60,000 nucleotides of DNA from Membranipora membranacea (Eukaryota; Bryozoa; Gymnolaemata; Cheilostomatida; Membraniporidae). Location: the NCBI GenBank assembly GCA_914767715.1, contig OU612068.1, positions 34,040,001 through 34,100,000 on the forward strand. The letters run 5' to 3'. A program made the translations under genes and the position numbers. Within the stretch, counting starts at the first letter, position 1. Each line of letters opens with the position of its first letter. Shown piece by piece: positions 1 to 11,168 of this stretch. The notes beneath the pieces were generated by a model, which had not been told where the DNA came from, searched no databases, and saw only the letters and a program-made list of their open reading frames with translations.

Positions 1-471
1 CTTTCTTTTAAAACACACATTGTCGAAACATGTAAAAAAGCCAACAGATCACTGTACATGTTGATGCGCTCATTAAAAAAGGCTAAAACTCGGACTAGAA
101 CTGTTGCGTACAAGACAATCTGTAGACCCATCCTAGAATATGCTTGCCACATCTGGTCACCTTATCAAAAAAAATATATTGCTCAGCTTGAAAATGTAAA
201 CAGGAAAGCCTTTAGATGGGCCTATCGCCTCAGAAAGAGAGATCATATCACACAACTCATGATAGATAAAAATTGGTGCACCCTCCTAGAACGGCGTTGT
301 CAAATTGACACAAACCTACATAATCGCATCTTGACTGGCAAGGCTACTGTTGATACAGAGTCATTTAATACAACTGTTAACTCCAAATATAGCACCAGAA
401 AAGGTGTGATTAAAAATGCTGTAAATACCGATGTGGCAAAGTACTCGTTTAAAAACAGAATTAATAAATAA
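1..471 (+). mobile_element. LINE fragment: C-terminal end of a non-LTR reverse transcriptase ORF
   Basis: An open frame runs in from the left edge and stops at 471, giving about 156 residues. The motif PILEYACHIWSPYQKKYI followed by a LENVNRKAFRW-type segment is typical of the region after the fingers/palm in LINE reverse transcriptases, where it reads like PILEYAS-VWDPY. The catalytic part lies outside the window. The frame ends in a short (AATA)n-like stretch, as LINE 3' ends often do. Different from the LINE copy at 4084. Clade not resolved; certain as a retrotransposon tail, uncertain whether it is active. Confidence 0.8.
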
Positions 472-3216
472 ATAAACCTCACCACTGTAACACACTTTTT
501 TCTTTTCTTCTTTTTTATTTTCCCATTACTTATAAAGCTCCCGTTGTCATGTTTACAAATTACAATATTTGCATTATAACATCTGAATCGCTCTTACACC
601 CACACTCTCTGTTGCATCATTGTTACATCTAATTGCTGTCTAAATTACTATATATCTCGAGTGAGATTATTTGGATCAGATCAGATCAGATCAGATCAGT
701 GTATCAACATTCTTTCTCACTGGTACCAGAGACTATAAATATAAATATACTCTCTTCTGATATCCTCGTGCAATGTGGTCATTGGGTTTCATTTCAATCA
801 CCGTTTCGGAAATGGGTAATATAAAGTTTTCTCTACGACTTGTAATCTCCTCGTTACCAATGAACTTTCACAAGTATTGGTTAGCGATGTGATTGGGATC
901 GATCCAGAACCATCTCCAATAATTAATGTGTGAATATGTGTAGTAATTAAATAGCCCCGTGTGTAATTGATCCTCCCCCTCATGGAGTATATACATCCAT
1001 ACTTTGGTAAATAAATCAGATTATTATTCACCACTTTACCACCAGGTCATAAAAGGTAATCCGCCTACATAATATAAAAAAGTCGGCTGACCTTAGCATA
1101 GAAAAGTAGGTTAAAAATCACAAATTTATTCATTCACTGCAGTGTTGCAATGCAATGTGACTTTCACATCATCTCAAACTATGGTCTATAATCTAAAGAA
1201 AAACTCCACATCAATAATTGTTTCCACTCATTCATTGCGGTCAGAATTGCAATTTTTCCTTTTGTTTCTAAAAAACTAAAAAGATATATTTCCTTTGATC
1301 TATTTTTAGCACACCTAAGTTTAATTATAGCTCAGCAATTAAAGATAAAAGGCCATAAATTTTGGAGCTTTGTGTATGCGGTATGCGGTAAGAAGAGCAG
1401 GGGTGAAAAGGATGTGGGATATCGAGGTCAGCCGTCGAATTCCTGCCAAAGTTCTATTTTTTTTGTAATTTCAGGATGCACCTAATGGGCTCTAACCATT
1501 TAACAGATGATTGAGTGGTTATTGCTACAAATTAATTAATGCAAGGGAGCTACTAATTTAAGTTTACTGAAGGCAACTTCAAAACAAAATCACCTCATTA
1601 CTTAAATTAAGTGGGCCACCAAAAGGTTTTCTGATTTCCTGCCAGATGGCGCATAGTTGCATTTACCACGAAATATATACCAAATATTTGGAAAAGATAA
1701 CAAGCTTATTCGCTGGTTAATACACGGCCAAGATAATAAATCAATAAATGATTTATAGGCATTTATTGAAGGAGAGGCACTCAATAAAACCTGGTCGTGA
1801 TAAAACCTGCTTGAGTTAATTTTGGACCCTTTAGCTAATAGCTCTATTATTGGCTAAAAATAATTTCTAGTGCCATTTCATTCGCATGAATGCACGCCTA
1901 GTAAATAATGTGGTCGCCTTGACAACAGACGTCTATTGACAGGCAAAAATTTTATTGACAGACAAAAAATTTATAATCATTTTTCCAAAATCTATCTCCT
2001 GCTGGTACGGATAATGACAGCAATAATATATTTAATTGATCATAACATCGCCACAGGCATAGAGAATTTGGTCTGCAGCTTCCACTTAATATGTGAACTA
2101 TGATAGCAGTACTGTTTATGCTGACTGCCCTACTTTCCCATCATCAATGCTAACTGTAGATGATTCCATAATTACTCAAAAGAAACGAGAGAAAAAAATC
2201 TGTAAACATGGGGAAGTTCAGTGTGATGATGTTCACTAAACAAAAATAATATGAATACCTTTATTGGCTAGAAATAAGGCATACAAAAATGTTATTGAAA
2301 CTTATTCTTACAATATCTGTGAATAGAGTGTGTAGCTTCAAATAAAATGCATAGCATAAATAAATAAGAAGCTATGCGCACTAAATGAATTTAATAGATT
2401 TACTAATATACATAGAACTGAGAATGGATTGTATTATGGTTGTCATTGCATCACTTATCTGATGACTCAACATTGTCTTGGTAAAGGTTGAAATTGAATT
2501 TTTGTATAATTACACTACATTGCACAGCTGCAAATATTGAAATTCAGCCAAAAAGGGTTAGTATTCATTTTAAATTATCATTGCAAATCATTCCGCCCCA
2601 CAAACATTTTGTTGTAATAACTCAATGACCATCAATTTAAGTTGTGTACTCAAAAATATACATCAGTAGGTGTAGGTGTTCGTCATGGTTCTGATTAATT
2701 TAATTAGTCACAGATCATCATCAATTTCACCAACTCGGACGGCTACACTGACATCAGCATCATCACCACTATGCTCAGAGTAGTCAGTTGCCATTTTGAA
2801 ATGAGAACACTGGATATGACGCAAACATATGTTTTCTGTGTGCGGTTAATAAGGAAATGAATAGCGACAGCTTTCAAAGCCTATAAAAAAAATTGGTCCG
2901 TAAGATCAGGGAGATTATTCTTCCTGGTAAGATAAGGCCGTTTCAACCTCTGGCTCTATTCCACAGAAAGAATTAAACTGTTACATCAGCTCTCTTGTGT
3001 ATCAGGCATCAGTGTTACTGTTACTGTTACATCAGCTCTCTTGTGTATCAGGCATTAGTGGATTCAGCACACTGCAAACAAATGGTGTCTATCCAAAGTA
3101 TCAACAAATTGAACCTACAGATGTTTACTATACATTACAAGTCAAGGGCAACTCCCAGCTCATTTAGCCACCTACCACATTTTCACCCTTTTTCTTCTTA
3201 TTCGATTATATATGTA
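472..3216. other. AT-rich intergenic stretch without a recognisable gene
   Basis: I see no long or spliced coding pattern here. It contains a short GATCA tandem repeat (673-699) and a duplicated 36-bp segment (about 2978-3012 and 3023-3058). Short open frames on both strands show no protein-like composition. Confidence 0.5.
673..699. repeat. (GATCA)n microsatellite
   Basis: Five consecutive GATCA units read directly from the sequence, in non-coding DNA. Confidence 0.9.
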
Positions 3217-3545
3217 TGAAACTTTTTTTCTTTTTTTTTCTCATGCACCAGGTCTTATTTGAACCGCCCTATTTAACGGGCCCCCTTAAGCTCGGGTGGC
3301 TTGTGTGGGGTAGTACCCTATACCCTTGCCCGCCGTTGCCGGCTACTCTTTTTCGAAGAGGCAGAGGGGGATCTTTATACTGCATGCAAGCACACAGTAG
3401 ACCTCCTGTATTTATGGTCCTGATCCGAACAGATCTGTGTAGGATGAATGGCTTGCCAGTGCCAAATCAGAAATGACAGCCGGCGCCGGGAATCGAACCT
3501 GGATCATAAGTCCATACCCTTAACCGTCAGACCACTCCTGACTCC
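3217..3545 (-). mobile_element. tRNA-derived SINE
   Basis: On the minus strand the element starts near 3545 with a tRNA-like head: an A-box-like TGGTCTGACGG and a clear B box, GGTTCGATTCC (plus 3489-3499). A unique body follows and ends in an A-rich tail (T-rich on plus, about 3221-3241). The head does not fold as a working tRNA because the acceptor ends do not pair, so a SINE is preferred over a tRNA gene. Target-site duplications were not found with certainty. Confidence 0.75.
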
Positions 3546-4083
3546 TTGAAGTTAACTGGTCTTGCTTGTATATATATTTCAAATTAAAAAATGAGGATCC
3601 GTCGCTATTGATTACCCATTTGGATTTGGATAAAAACGTTGGAGAAGCATGTTTGGAATCCCATCTCAACAATGGGAAGGGAAAAATTATATATTAATCA
3701 ACTTAATTTGGTTTGCACTTGGTTTGGAACCCTAACATCGTGTTCCAATTACTGGACACAAACCTTCATGTTTGAACGCCGACAGTATTGCCAATCATGG
3801 TAACATCATTGAGATTGAAATAGGATCAGTCAATGATCACTATCAATCACTTGATGTGCAGTCCCAGAAGCACAATTCTTGCACTCCTGAATTGGTATTC
3901 CATACTGCAATCCAAACTCTTTGAGGATTGACCCAAAAGATACTTCTGTTTCCAAGTTGGTATCATAATATCTATATTTGACCAGTTACCAGCACTTCAA
4001 AAAGCAGCATTTAACCCAACGTTTTGTTTCCTTGTCACATGTGAGGAGATAACCATAAAATATACATAACTAAACACACAGCC
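3546..4083. other. Non-coding stretch between SINE and LINE
   Basis: No gene seen. The right part may belong to the 5'-truncated LINE that follows, but no endonuclease domain can be read here. Confidence 0.4.
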
Positions 4084-5250
4084 ATGGACCGCCATCAGTT
4101 TGCCTACCGCCAGAAAAGATCAACACAAGATGCTGTCTTATGCCTTACAACAACTATCACAAACTTTATTGACAAAGCAGCCTCTAACTATGCAAGATGT
4201 TTATTTTTGGACTTTTCTTCTGCTTTCAACACCATCAGAGTAGAGTATCTAATCCCCCTGCTGCAACACCTCGACACCAAAGTAATAGGATGGGTAACTA
4301 GTTTCTTGAGTAACCGTGTCCAGCAAACAATGGTCAACAATCAACTGTCTGCACCAATATTGACTCATACAGGAACTCCCCAGGGCAGTGTACTCTCGCC
4401 ACTATTATTCTCCATCTATACAAACAGGATTACATCTACACTGTCGAATATCACAGTACTCAAATACGCGGATGACACTTGTGTAATTGGATTAGTTGGT
4501 AATGATTTAGACTTATGTAATTATTTTTCTGAAATTAATAGAATCTCCAAACAATGCACTGATTTAGATTTACTACTTAATGCTTCTAAGACAAAGGAAA
4601 TGCTTTTCTCTACTCAACGTCTCAAACCTAACACTCCTAAACTGAACCTAGATGGCACCAATATATCATTTTGTGAAAAGGTAAAATACCTTGGTGTAGA
4701 CATTGATAACAAACTAAGATTCGAAGATTATGTGCATAAAATAACTGGCAAAGCAAGTCAAAGGATGTATGTTGTTAAAAATTTTATGTATCTGAGTTCG
4801 AAGCCATTAGCCTCCATGCTGTTCAAAAGTTTTGTAGTTTCACTCTTATTGTATTGTCTACCTGTTTTGCACACTAGCATATATGCTAAGGACAAGAAAT
4901 TACTAAGAAAAGTTTTCAACGATGCCAAGAATTTAGGGCTTGACGTAGGCGATCTCGATACCATTGTTAAACAGAGAAATAAATCCATTATCATGTGCTG
5001 TTTTTCTGATGAAGACCACTTTATACACAATTTTCTCGAACATTGCCCTTCTGGTCGTCTTAGACATATTAAATATCGCAGCTCATGGGGCAAAGACTGT
5101 TTTCTGAGGCAAATGTGCATCACACTTAATGAGATTCTTTTTTTAAAAAGTCCATAGTTCCATACACTGGAAGCAAGCTCTTATTATGACAAAGTATATG
5201 CATCCATTTTTCGCAACATTTAATGTTTGTGATAGCTAATAAATCAATCG
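4084..5250 (+). mobile_element. 5'-truncated LINE with an open reverse transcriptase ORF
   Basis: The ORF at 4084-5157 has 357 codons without a stop. Reverse transcriptase blocks appear in order: HQFAYRQKRSTQDAV (about residues 4-18), LDFSSAFNTI (about 43-52), GTPQGSVLSPLLFSIYTN (about 97-114), the catalytic YADD box in KYADDTCVIG (about 127-136), then NASKTKEMLF and KYLGVDIDNKLRFEDYV. This order identifies a non-LTR (LINE) reverse transcriptase, perhaps of the CR1/Rex1-type group, although the clade is a guess. No apurinic endonuclease domain lies upstream, so the copy is probably 5' truncated. The 3' end near 5250 has an AATAAATCAATCGATCAA-like short repeat in place of a poly(A). The intact frame suggests a fairly young insertion. 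Confidence 0.88.
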
Positions 5251-5406
5251 ATCAACTTCCGTATAACATTTCAGTAGGAATCTGTGTTTAAACAAGCATG
5301 GTGTATGAACCATAGGATTTGGTGCTGGTTGTAGAGTTTCCACTCAGATGAATTACAAATCAAATAGACATTCAATATTTATGATATCTAAACTGACTAT
5401 CTATAC

Positions 5407-5885
5407 CAGGGGTGCCCAACCTATGGCTCATGAGCCATCTCGGCTCATTTTGGCTGGCTCATTTTAATATTTGCAAATTTCACGCGCTTTTTGGCGCGAA
5501 TTTCATGCGTTCAATTCATGCATGTACAATGTACATTCAATGTATGTATAGTGTATACAAGTTCATTGTACTGGGTGCCTGCATTGTAATATGTGTGTAG
5601 AGTTGTCTTCTTGCAGACTTGCCAACCTAAATTTTCCAAAATGCTTACAAAACTCCAGGGCGCCTTATATGACCAGAAATTGCCTCAAAATTTTTTTTCG
5701 CGCCACGCGCATAATCTCACACAATGACTTTGCTTTGGAATTTTTGCCAACAGTTAAACATGAATGAATATGATACATATATATCACTGACTGTTTCCAT
5801 GTTGTCTACACGCGACGTGGTCAGCTCATTTGGTTTAATTGATTTTTGAAATGGCTCATGTGAGAGAAAAGGTTGGGCACCCCTG
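5407..5885. mobile_element. hAT-type MITE with 8-bp target site duplication
   Basis: The element begins CAGGGGTGCCCAACCT and ends in the inverted complement AGGTTGGGCACCCCTG. The 8-bp ATCTATAC occurs directly on both sides (5399-5406 and 5886-5893). An 8-bp duplication with CAGxGGTxCCCAA-type ends is characteristic of the hAT superfamily. At 479 bp with no transposase frame it is non-autonomous. Confidence 0.92.
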
Positions 5886-6189
5886 ATCTATACATTATCA
5901 GTATCAATTTTGAGCCCTGGCTTTTTGTACCAGCAAAAATCTGCAAAACGGGGTGAGGTTCAACTCTTTTATCATCGAGACAAACTTTCCCCATGTTTGG
6001 TTTTGATAGCCATTTTGTATAATCATTATACGCGGCTAGACTTTTTGTTTACATGTTGTTGTTGTTTGCATGATTTCTTATATTTATTATATCCCAGTAC
6101 AGAGTCGTATAAATATATTATTTAATAAAAAATCCATATAATATAAAAATATATACACAAGTATACAACAGAAAGTAAATCCAGCAACT

Positions 6190-6376
6190 CCCATTCCAAT
6201 CCACGTTTTTTATTCAGGTTCATGTTGCCATATTATTATAGATCCGCGTTTTGAAGAACCAGGTCAATTTCATCCTGACAATCAACATGGAATAAAACAC
6301 CACACACACACACCACAGTTGTCATGTTCTGTTGGGAGTGGTCTAATCATTGTCGGTTCCCGATATATATATACAC
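6190..6376 (-). ncRNA. Host gene terminal exon
   Basis: A strong minus-strand acceptor (pyrimidine tract then TTTGCAG) sits at plus 6377, 76 nt after snoRNA C copy 1. No donor is obvious before the AATAAA at plus 6209-6214, so this is read as the last exon. Confidence 0.55.
6209..6214 (-). terminator. Candidate poly(A) signal of the snoRNA host gene
   Basis: Minus strand AATAAA directly behind the last snoRNA-bearing intron. It fits as the 3' end of the host transcript. Confidence 0.5.
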
Positions 6377-6452
6377 CTGCAAAGAAAATAATTAAATTAT
6401 ACATGAGTTTCACAATATTAGATCTTCAGTGTCTATGGCAGCATCAAAATAA

Positions 6453-6529
6453 GGCTACTCAGTAATATCAAAATCGGCATCATCGATAGGACGGCTTTTC
6501 CTAACTATTAGTTTCATCATAGCATAGCC
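6453..6529 (-). ncRNA. C/D snoRNA family C, copy 1
   Basis: Minus strand: terminal stem GGCTA/TAGCC, box C ATGATGA, internal C'-like GATGATG, box D CTGA. The guide before box D ends GATTTTGATATTA. It lies 76 nt before the terminal-exon acceptor. Target unknown. Confidence 0.85.
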
Positions 6530-6768
6530 AAGGCAGTGTTTCAATAATGTGGAAAAATGGTTGCGTTGCAACTGTGAAATACACACAAGTTCAATTTTCA
6601 TTTTATTATTGTGTTAATTCTAAGATTATTTATGGTCGTTTTCTTACCTAGGTTAAGTAACAGCAACTTTCTTGATCCTCTGCATCTACAAGCAAACCGA
6701 GGGAAACCTATGATATATAGGAAAGTTGGCTTAATGAGCATGACTCTATGAACTCAGGTAGAAATATT

Positions 6769-6842
6769 TGTGATGATTCAGTGAAACCGTCCGTTATCCT
6801 CAAGAGGTTGGTCAGAGAATTAAAATGTCTTCATTACCACTA
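6769..6842 (-). ncRNA. C/D snoRNA family A, copy 1
   Basis: Minus strand: box C-like TAATGA, D' CTGA, box D CTGA with guide ACGGTTTCA directly before it, closed by a TGGT/ATCA-type stem. The segment between the two guide regions differs somewhat from later copies. An acceptor lies about 61 nt downstream. Confidence 0.8.
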
Positions 6843-7097
6843 CCGAAAGAAGTATATGTGCAGGATACTAAAAAGTTCTTATTCTATACTTATAAACCAC
6901 CAATGAACGATTGAGCTACAAAAACAATAATAACACCCAGTATCAGCTAGCTGTCATATTTACTTTTCACAGTTATAGCTGGACTACCATACTGAGAGGA
7001 GGATATCACTGTACTCATGATGGGTAACTCTAAAAATACACAGTTGGTAAATAATAAAATCAGAACAGAGAATTCCAAGGAGACGAGAGCACACAAT

Positions 7098-7178
7098 TTG
7101 GCTACTCAGTTGTGTAATATATCGGCATCATCGATAGGACGGCTTTTCCTAACTTTAAGTTTCATCATAGCTAGCCAA
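7098..7178 (-). ncRNA. C/D snoRNA family C, copy 2
   Basis: Minus strand: perfect stem TTGGCTA/TAGCCAA, box C ATGATGA, box D CTGA. The D' side GTTAGGAAAAGCCGTCC is kept, while the guide next to box D has changed to TATATTACACAACT. An acceptor lies 68 nt downstream. Confidence 0.85.
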
Positions 7179-7448
7179 TGCAGTTTGAACAGAAATATAT
7201 AACTGGAATGAGTCTTGGACAGAGTAAGTCAGTTCGTCATTGCGGTTCTGTTGTACCTACTATATATATATATATCAGTAGTCCACCTACACAAAGCACT
7301 GAATGCATCATGCCACAAAGATTCCTACCTCTTGATCATGACAAACGTGGCCACCAGTCGAGTAGTCACATCACAGCCTGTAAAATATGACTAATCATGT
7401 TATTTTTCAGGTATGAATAATGTAACAGAAAGTTTACAGTAAGAGGAA

Positions 7449-7535
7449 ATATTTGTGATGATTAAGTGAAACCGTCCGTTATCCCCATGAGGTTAGTTGG
7501 AATGTTTGAAATTTTCTTCTTTATCATCACAAATA
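7449..7535 (-). ncRNA. C/D snoRNA family A, copy 2, box D altered
   Basis: Minus strand: long stem TATTTGTGATGA/TCATCACAAATA. The ACGGTTTCA guide is intact but box D reads CTTA in place of CTGA. It may be an inactive copy. Acceptor about 71 nt downstream. Confidence 0.65.
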
Positions 7536-7793
7536 GAAGCAAACAAGGCATGGGTCTAAAAAAGTACAAATAGTTTGATTAAAACCTACGGTTATCATAA
7601 CATTTCAGACAGATTTCCAGATAATAATTTACACGGGGAACTATCTTGTGATCTTACACACATGTATGTAGTTGGGGTATTTTCCTGAGATAAGCTCACA
7701 CTGTTCTTCTTGGTGAAAGCTAAAAGAAAACGATATTGGGTAAGTATTTGTCAGCTCACTTGATATCAAGTGTGAACAGTAACATCAAAATTA

Positions 7794-7871
7794 GGCTACT
7801 CAGTAATATTACCATCGGCATCATCGATAGGACGGCTTTTCCTAACAATATAGTTTCATCATTGCATAGCC
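7794..7871 (-). ncRNA. C/D snoRNA family C, copy 3
   Basis: Minus strand: stem GGCTA/TAGCC, box C ATGATGA, box D CTGA, same central GGAAAAGCCGTCC block as the other two copies. Acceptor 74 nt downstream. Confidence 0.85.
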
Positions 7872-8083
7872 AGTGTTGAAGGATTCATTTAGAAAAAGTG
7901 AAGGTGAATGAAATAATTGCGGTTTTAACAGGGCAACTTGTCCATAAATGTGTTGAGGCACAAATAAGAGCGTATCTCTTACCTATCAAGAAGCCTGAAG
8001 CAGGTAAATAAATCTAAAGAACATCCAAGTATCTGTAAGCAGACAAGGAAAATTATGGTTTATCTAGGGAAGAACAAAATCTA

Positions 8084-8136
8084 GCTGTGATAATTCAGTG
8101 AAATTCAGAGAATTAAATTGTCTTCATTACCACCAC
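8084..8136 (-). pseudogene. Family A snoRNA remnant with the guide core deleted
   Basis: The two ends of family A are recognisable (TCACTGAATTATCACAGC and GGTGGTAATGAAGAC on the minus strand) but about 25 nt, including the 28S guide, are missing. Confidence 0.65.
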
Positions 8137-8368
8137 AGGTTTGTGGAAAGCAAAAACGGATTTGCCTCTATACAATTAAACAGATGTCCAAATAATCGGG
8201 ATAGATATGGACGAGGAAGAATAAGTGCAAAAAGGGCTTGTGATTGTGGAGCATTACCTTTTTCCCTCTTCTCAAAATTATAACATCGGCAACATGTAAT
8301 GTCCACTTAAGCTATGACTAAGCCTATAATAAATTTGGAAAGCATTAAATTCAATTATTGAAAAACGA

Positions 8369-8447
8369 GCTGTGATGATTCAGTGAAACCGTCCTTTATC
8401 CTCTTGAGATTGGTCAGAGAGAATTAATTTATATTCATTATCACCAT
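8369..8447 (-). ncRNA. C/D snoRNA family A, copy 4
   Basis: Minus strand: ATGGTGATAATGA start, box D CTGA preceded by GGACGGTTTCA. The D' part has drifted, with AATTAATTCTCTC kept. The acceptor is closer than usual, about 45 nt. Confidence 0.75.
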
Positions 8448-8927
8448 ATATTTATTGTTTAGTTTAATATGTACTCGCTTTCAAAAAGGATGTTATGGTA
8501 AGACTGAATGTATATTGTACGAGTGCTAACTTTATTCACAACGTCCTGTCTTTCTGTGGACATGACGAGTTGATATGTTTACACTTTTACAAAAGTTGAT
8601 CTGATGGTACAAATTGGTCCATATCTCAAATCAAAAATTTACAAAACTTCACAAAAAATTGTGTAGGTATAATTTAATATGAATATGTCTGTACCTGTGT
8701 AGAAGAGAGTGGGTATTATCACTTCTAAGCTCAATGGTAACAATGCTTCCAGGCAAAGTAGCAACATCAGGACATGCACCAGGGATTGCCATGCAGTTCA
8801 ACATTACAACATCATACGCTAACCATCCCTACAGATACAGACTGAGCACCTGTAAAAAGTACCACATCACAGTAAGAGCCTTACCTATATAAGAACAGAT
8901 TATAGTATCATGTACAATAGTATACAA

Positions 8928-9017
8928 GTGATGTGATCAGATGGAGTACTAAGTAAGTCACACAGTTTTCTGCACAAGTAACTAATAGAGGGCAAGGTGA
9001 TCATCATATCACATCAC
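8928..9017 (-). ncRNA. C/D snoRNA family E, copy 1 (guide variant ii)
   Basis: Minus strand: 10-bp stem GTGATGTGAT/ATCACATCAC, box C ATGATGA, box D CTGA. The D'-side guide contains CTTGCCCTC, complementary to the conserved 18S GAGGGCAAG. The box D guide is TTAGTACTCCAT. Confidence 0.87.
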
Positions 9018-9107
9018 TCGACAGTTTCCAAATTTCAACAACTATACAGCATTAGCCAGCTGCACCATGAGAGTTACCCTATAAGATTGAAGTATTAGAA
9101 AACTCTA

Positions 9108-9175
9108 ACTTTTGTTGTTATGAAGCTGTTTTCCTTTTCGGCAACCATTATTATCCACTTTAGCCTTGTTCAAGC
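9108..9175 (-). ncRNA. Host gene exon (type K), first of eight copies
   Basis: Minus strand: TTTTCCCTTTTTCTGTAG acceptor, then a roughly 67-nt exon starting GCTTGAACAAGGCTAAAG. Other copies are at about 11354-11420, 12211-12277, 13301-13367, 14537-14597, 16999-17065, 19095-19161 and 21560-21633, most with a GTACAG donor. In this copy the donor is altered. No shared reading frame is kept. Confidence 0.7.
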
Positions 9176-9249
9176 CTACAGAAAAAGGGAAAATCAATGG
9201 AAGGGTTTCATTACATAAATCTAAAAATATAGAAGGAATTGAAAAAAGA

Positions 9250-9328
9250 GCTGTGATGATTCAGTGAAACCGTCCGTTATCCTCATGAGATTGGTCAGAG
9301 AGAATTAAATTCTCTTCATTATCACCAC
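9250..9328 (-). ncRNA. C/D snoRNA family A, copy 5
   Basis: Minus strand: stem GTGGTGA/TCATCAC, box C-like ATAATGA, D' CTGA preceded by AATTCTCT, box D CTGA preceded by ACGGTTTCA. About 75 nt before the type K exon. Confidence 0.88.
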
Positions 9329-9460
9329 ATATTTACTGTTTAGTTTAAAATGTACTCACTCGACAAAATGACATTCTGGTAGTAGAGTTACAGCAGCAAT
9401 ACTGATGATGTTAATAACTTTTTCATGATTATAACTCAAAAATATTGTACGAGCGCTTAC

Positions 9461-9509
9461 TTTAGGTCACAATGCCCCTTTCTGTAGGCTCTGCCACTGA
9501 ATCAGTTCA
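9461..9509 (-). ncRNA. Host gene exon (type L), first of several copies
   Basis: Minus strand: acceptor ATATTGTAG, 49-nt exon starting TGAACTGATTC, donor GTAAGC. It follows snoRNA B by 78 nt and is repeated after each B copy in the array. Confidence 0.7.
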
Positions 9510-9587
9510 CTACAATATGAAATTGACAAAAGAATAAACTAAGCTTACTCTTGTTAACCAAACTTGGACTAAAAAATCTGAGATGGT

Positions 9588-9659
9588 TGTCGGCTCAGAG
9601 AACAATATATTCCTCAAATTAATCAGAGACCTAGATTGTCATGTTCATCATAGCTGACA
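9588..9659 (-). ncRNA. C/D snoRNA family B, copy 1
   Basis: Minus strand: stem TGTCAGC/GCCGACA, box C ATGATGA, D' CTGA preceded by AATCTAGGTCT, box D CTGA preceded by ATATTGTTCT. Acceptor 78 nt downstream. rRNA target not recognised. Confidence 0.87.
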
Positions 9660-10021
9660 GACTCGTTAATACGCTAACAAGAAAGATTCTATCATATACA
9701 TTTATATAATTTGTACTCCAGTAGATAATGGTGTTCTAAGTATGAGTTTTTCCTATGATTTAACAACATCAGCAGTAATGTATGTACCTGTGTCGTAGTG
9801 ACAATGCATCCAGCTCAAGTAGTAACATCAGAACATAATATCTGAGGAACCAATACCATTTGTAGTGTAGATGTATCAAGTATGGCCGAACAGTTTGACA
9901 ATACAACATCAGATACTAACCATCACTAAAGGTATACAGAGCACTGTAAAAAGTAACACATCACAGTAAGAGCCTTACCTGCATATGAACAGATTATGGT
10001 ATCATGTACAATAATATACAA

Positions 10022-10107
10022 GTTATGTGATCAGATGGAGTACTAAAGTCACGCAGTTTTCTGCACAATTAACTAATAGAGGGCAAGGTGATCATCATAT
10101 CACAACA
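10022..10107 (-). ncRNA. C/D snoRNA family E, copy 2 (guide variant ii)
   Basis: Box C ATGATGA, box D CTGA, CTTGCCCTC guide kept. The stem has a small bulge (ATCACATAAC). Box D guide is TTTAGTACTCCAT. Confidence 0.85.
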
Positions 10108-10394
10108 CTCGATAGTTTCCAGATAGTTTCCATTTATCATCAACTAAACAGCATTAGCCAGCTACACCCTAAGAGCTACCCTATAACATTGAAGTATTAG
10201 AAAACTGTACCTTTATGTAATGAAGCTTTGATGAGCTGATCAGGACTTGAGGCACTTCCACAAACAACACCAGTTTACGCTGCTGCCACTAGACTTGCGA
10301 TGTCCAAACTGTGAGCCTACAATGAATAGATATATCCTCTACATAACTTTACTTAGGTGAGCTTTCCACGCTTGAGATCATCCAAGGATGGATG

Positions 10395-10476
10395 AGCTGT
10401 CTGGACAAATTTCTCTACAAACAACTTAGCATTAGCCGGTCAAGAATAGTTCCCGATATTAACTCTGTGCTCGACA
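10395..10476 (-). pseudogene. H/ACA snoRNA family G remnant lacking its 3' hairpin
   Basis: The 5' hairpin (upper stem region GGTACTATT-like, here slightly changed) and the terminal AGACAGCT tail remain. The roughly 45-nt 3' hairpin seen in the other copies is missing, as if cut out cleanly. Confidence 0.6.
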
Positions 10477-10706
10477 AGAAAATAGGTTTCCATATATATA
10501 TAATCTTTATTACTGAACCAATGATCATCTTCTAAAAATTAGAGGCGACCTTTAGAGGTTTCATCACAATAGCCTAAATAGGCATCACCACGTCAAGATA
10601 TCCGCGTTCATAAATTCACAAGATTGTGACTATGATTATCTCAGTCAATTTATCACCGACTGCTGTTGGCACAGGGAAAGTGGTAAGTTAAATGGTTCAT
10701 ACTTAC

Positions 10707-10793
10707 AATAAAAGATTGGGTCTTCAGCATTTCAGTAAGAGGATTTGAACAGGGCAGGTAACAAGTCCATACTTTTTCTGAAAACTGTCTCAG
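10707..10793 (-). ncRNA. Host gene exon behind snoRNA F copy 1
   Basis: Minus strand: acceptor TTCTATTGTAG, 87-nt exon, donor GTAAGTATG. Equivalent exons recur in the 2.1-kb units and, diverged, at 24554-24635. Confidence 0.7.
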
Positions 10794-10862
10794 CTACAAT
10801 AGAATAAAAAAAAAACTCTTTAGGGGCTGGTACATCAAATGAGAGAGCTTTGAAGAGCTTAT

Positions 10863-10937
10863 AAAGCCAGTTCATTACAATCGAATCCTTCACTGCTGCT
10901 AGGTCTGGGGCGATAACTAATAATCACATCTAGCTTT
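10863..10937 (-). ncRNA. snoRNA family F, copy 1 (C/D-like with non-standard boxes)
   Basis: Minus strand: stem AAAGCTAG/CTGGCTTT, box C-like GTGATTA, box D-like ATGA. The core (CGCCCCAGACCTAGCAGCAG) is identical in nearly all copies. It lies 69 nt before the acceptor at 10794, the position of a C/D snoRNA. Confidence 0.65.
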
Positions 10938-11168
10938 AAACAAAACAAACATATCTAGTATTAACCTGATTATCTTACACAAGATTGGAAGGTCCTTTAT
11001 CATACCTTAAAATGTCATAATCAGTGCACGCACTATAATCATGAGGTCGCACTATAATCATGAGGTCGACATCTCTGGAAATGGCAGTTATCATCTGGAA
11101 AAATATCAGAATCATTATTTTGTGCACATAATACCACAGATAATAATTAGTATTATATCCTAATGGAA

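Noticed and set aside
3480-3545. tRNA gene on the minus strand
   Set aside because: The B box is good but the acceptor ends and anticodon arm do not pair, and an A-tailed body follows. It is a SINE head.
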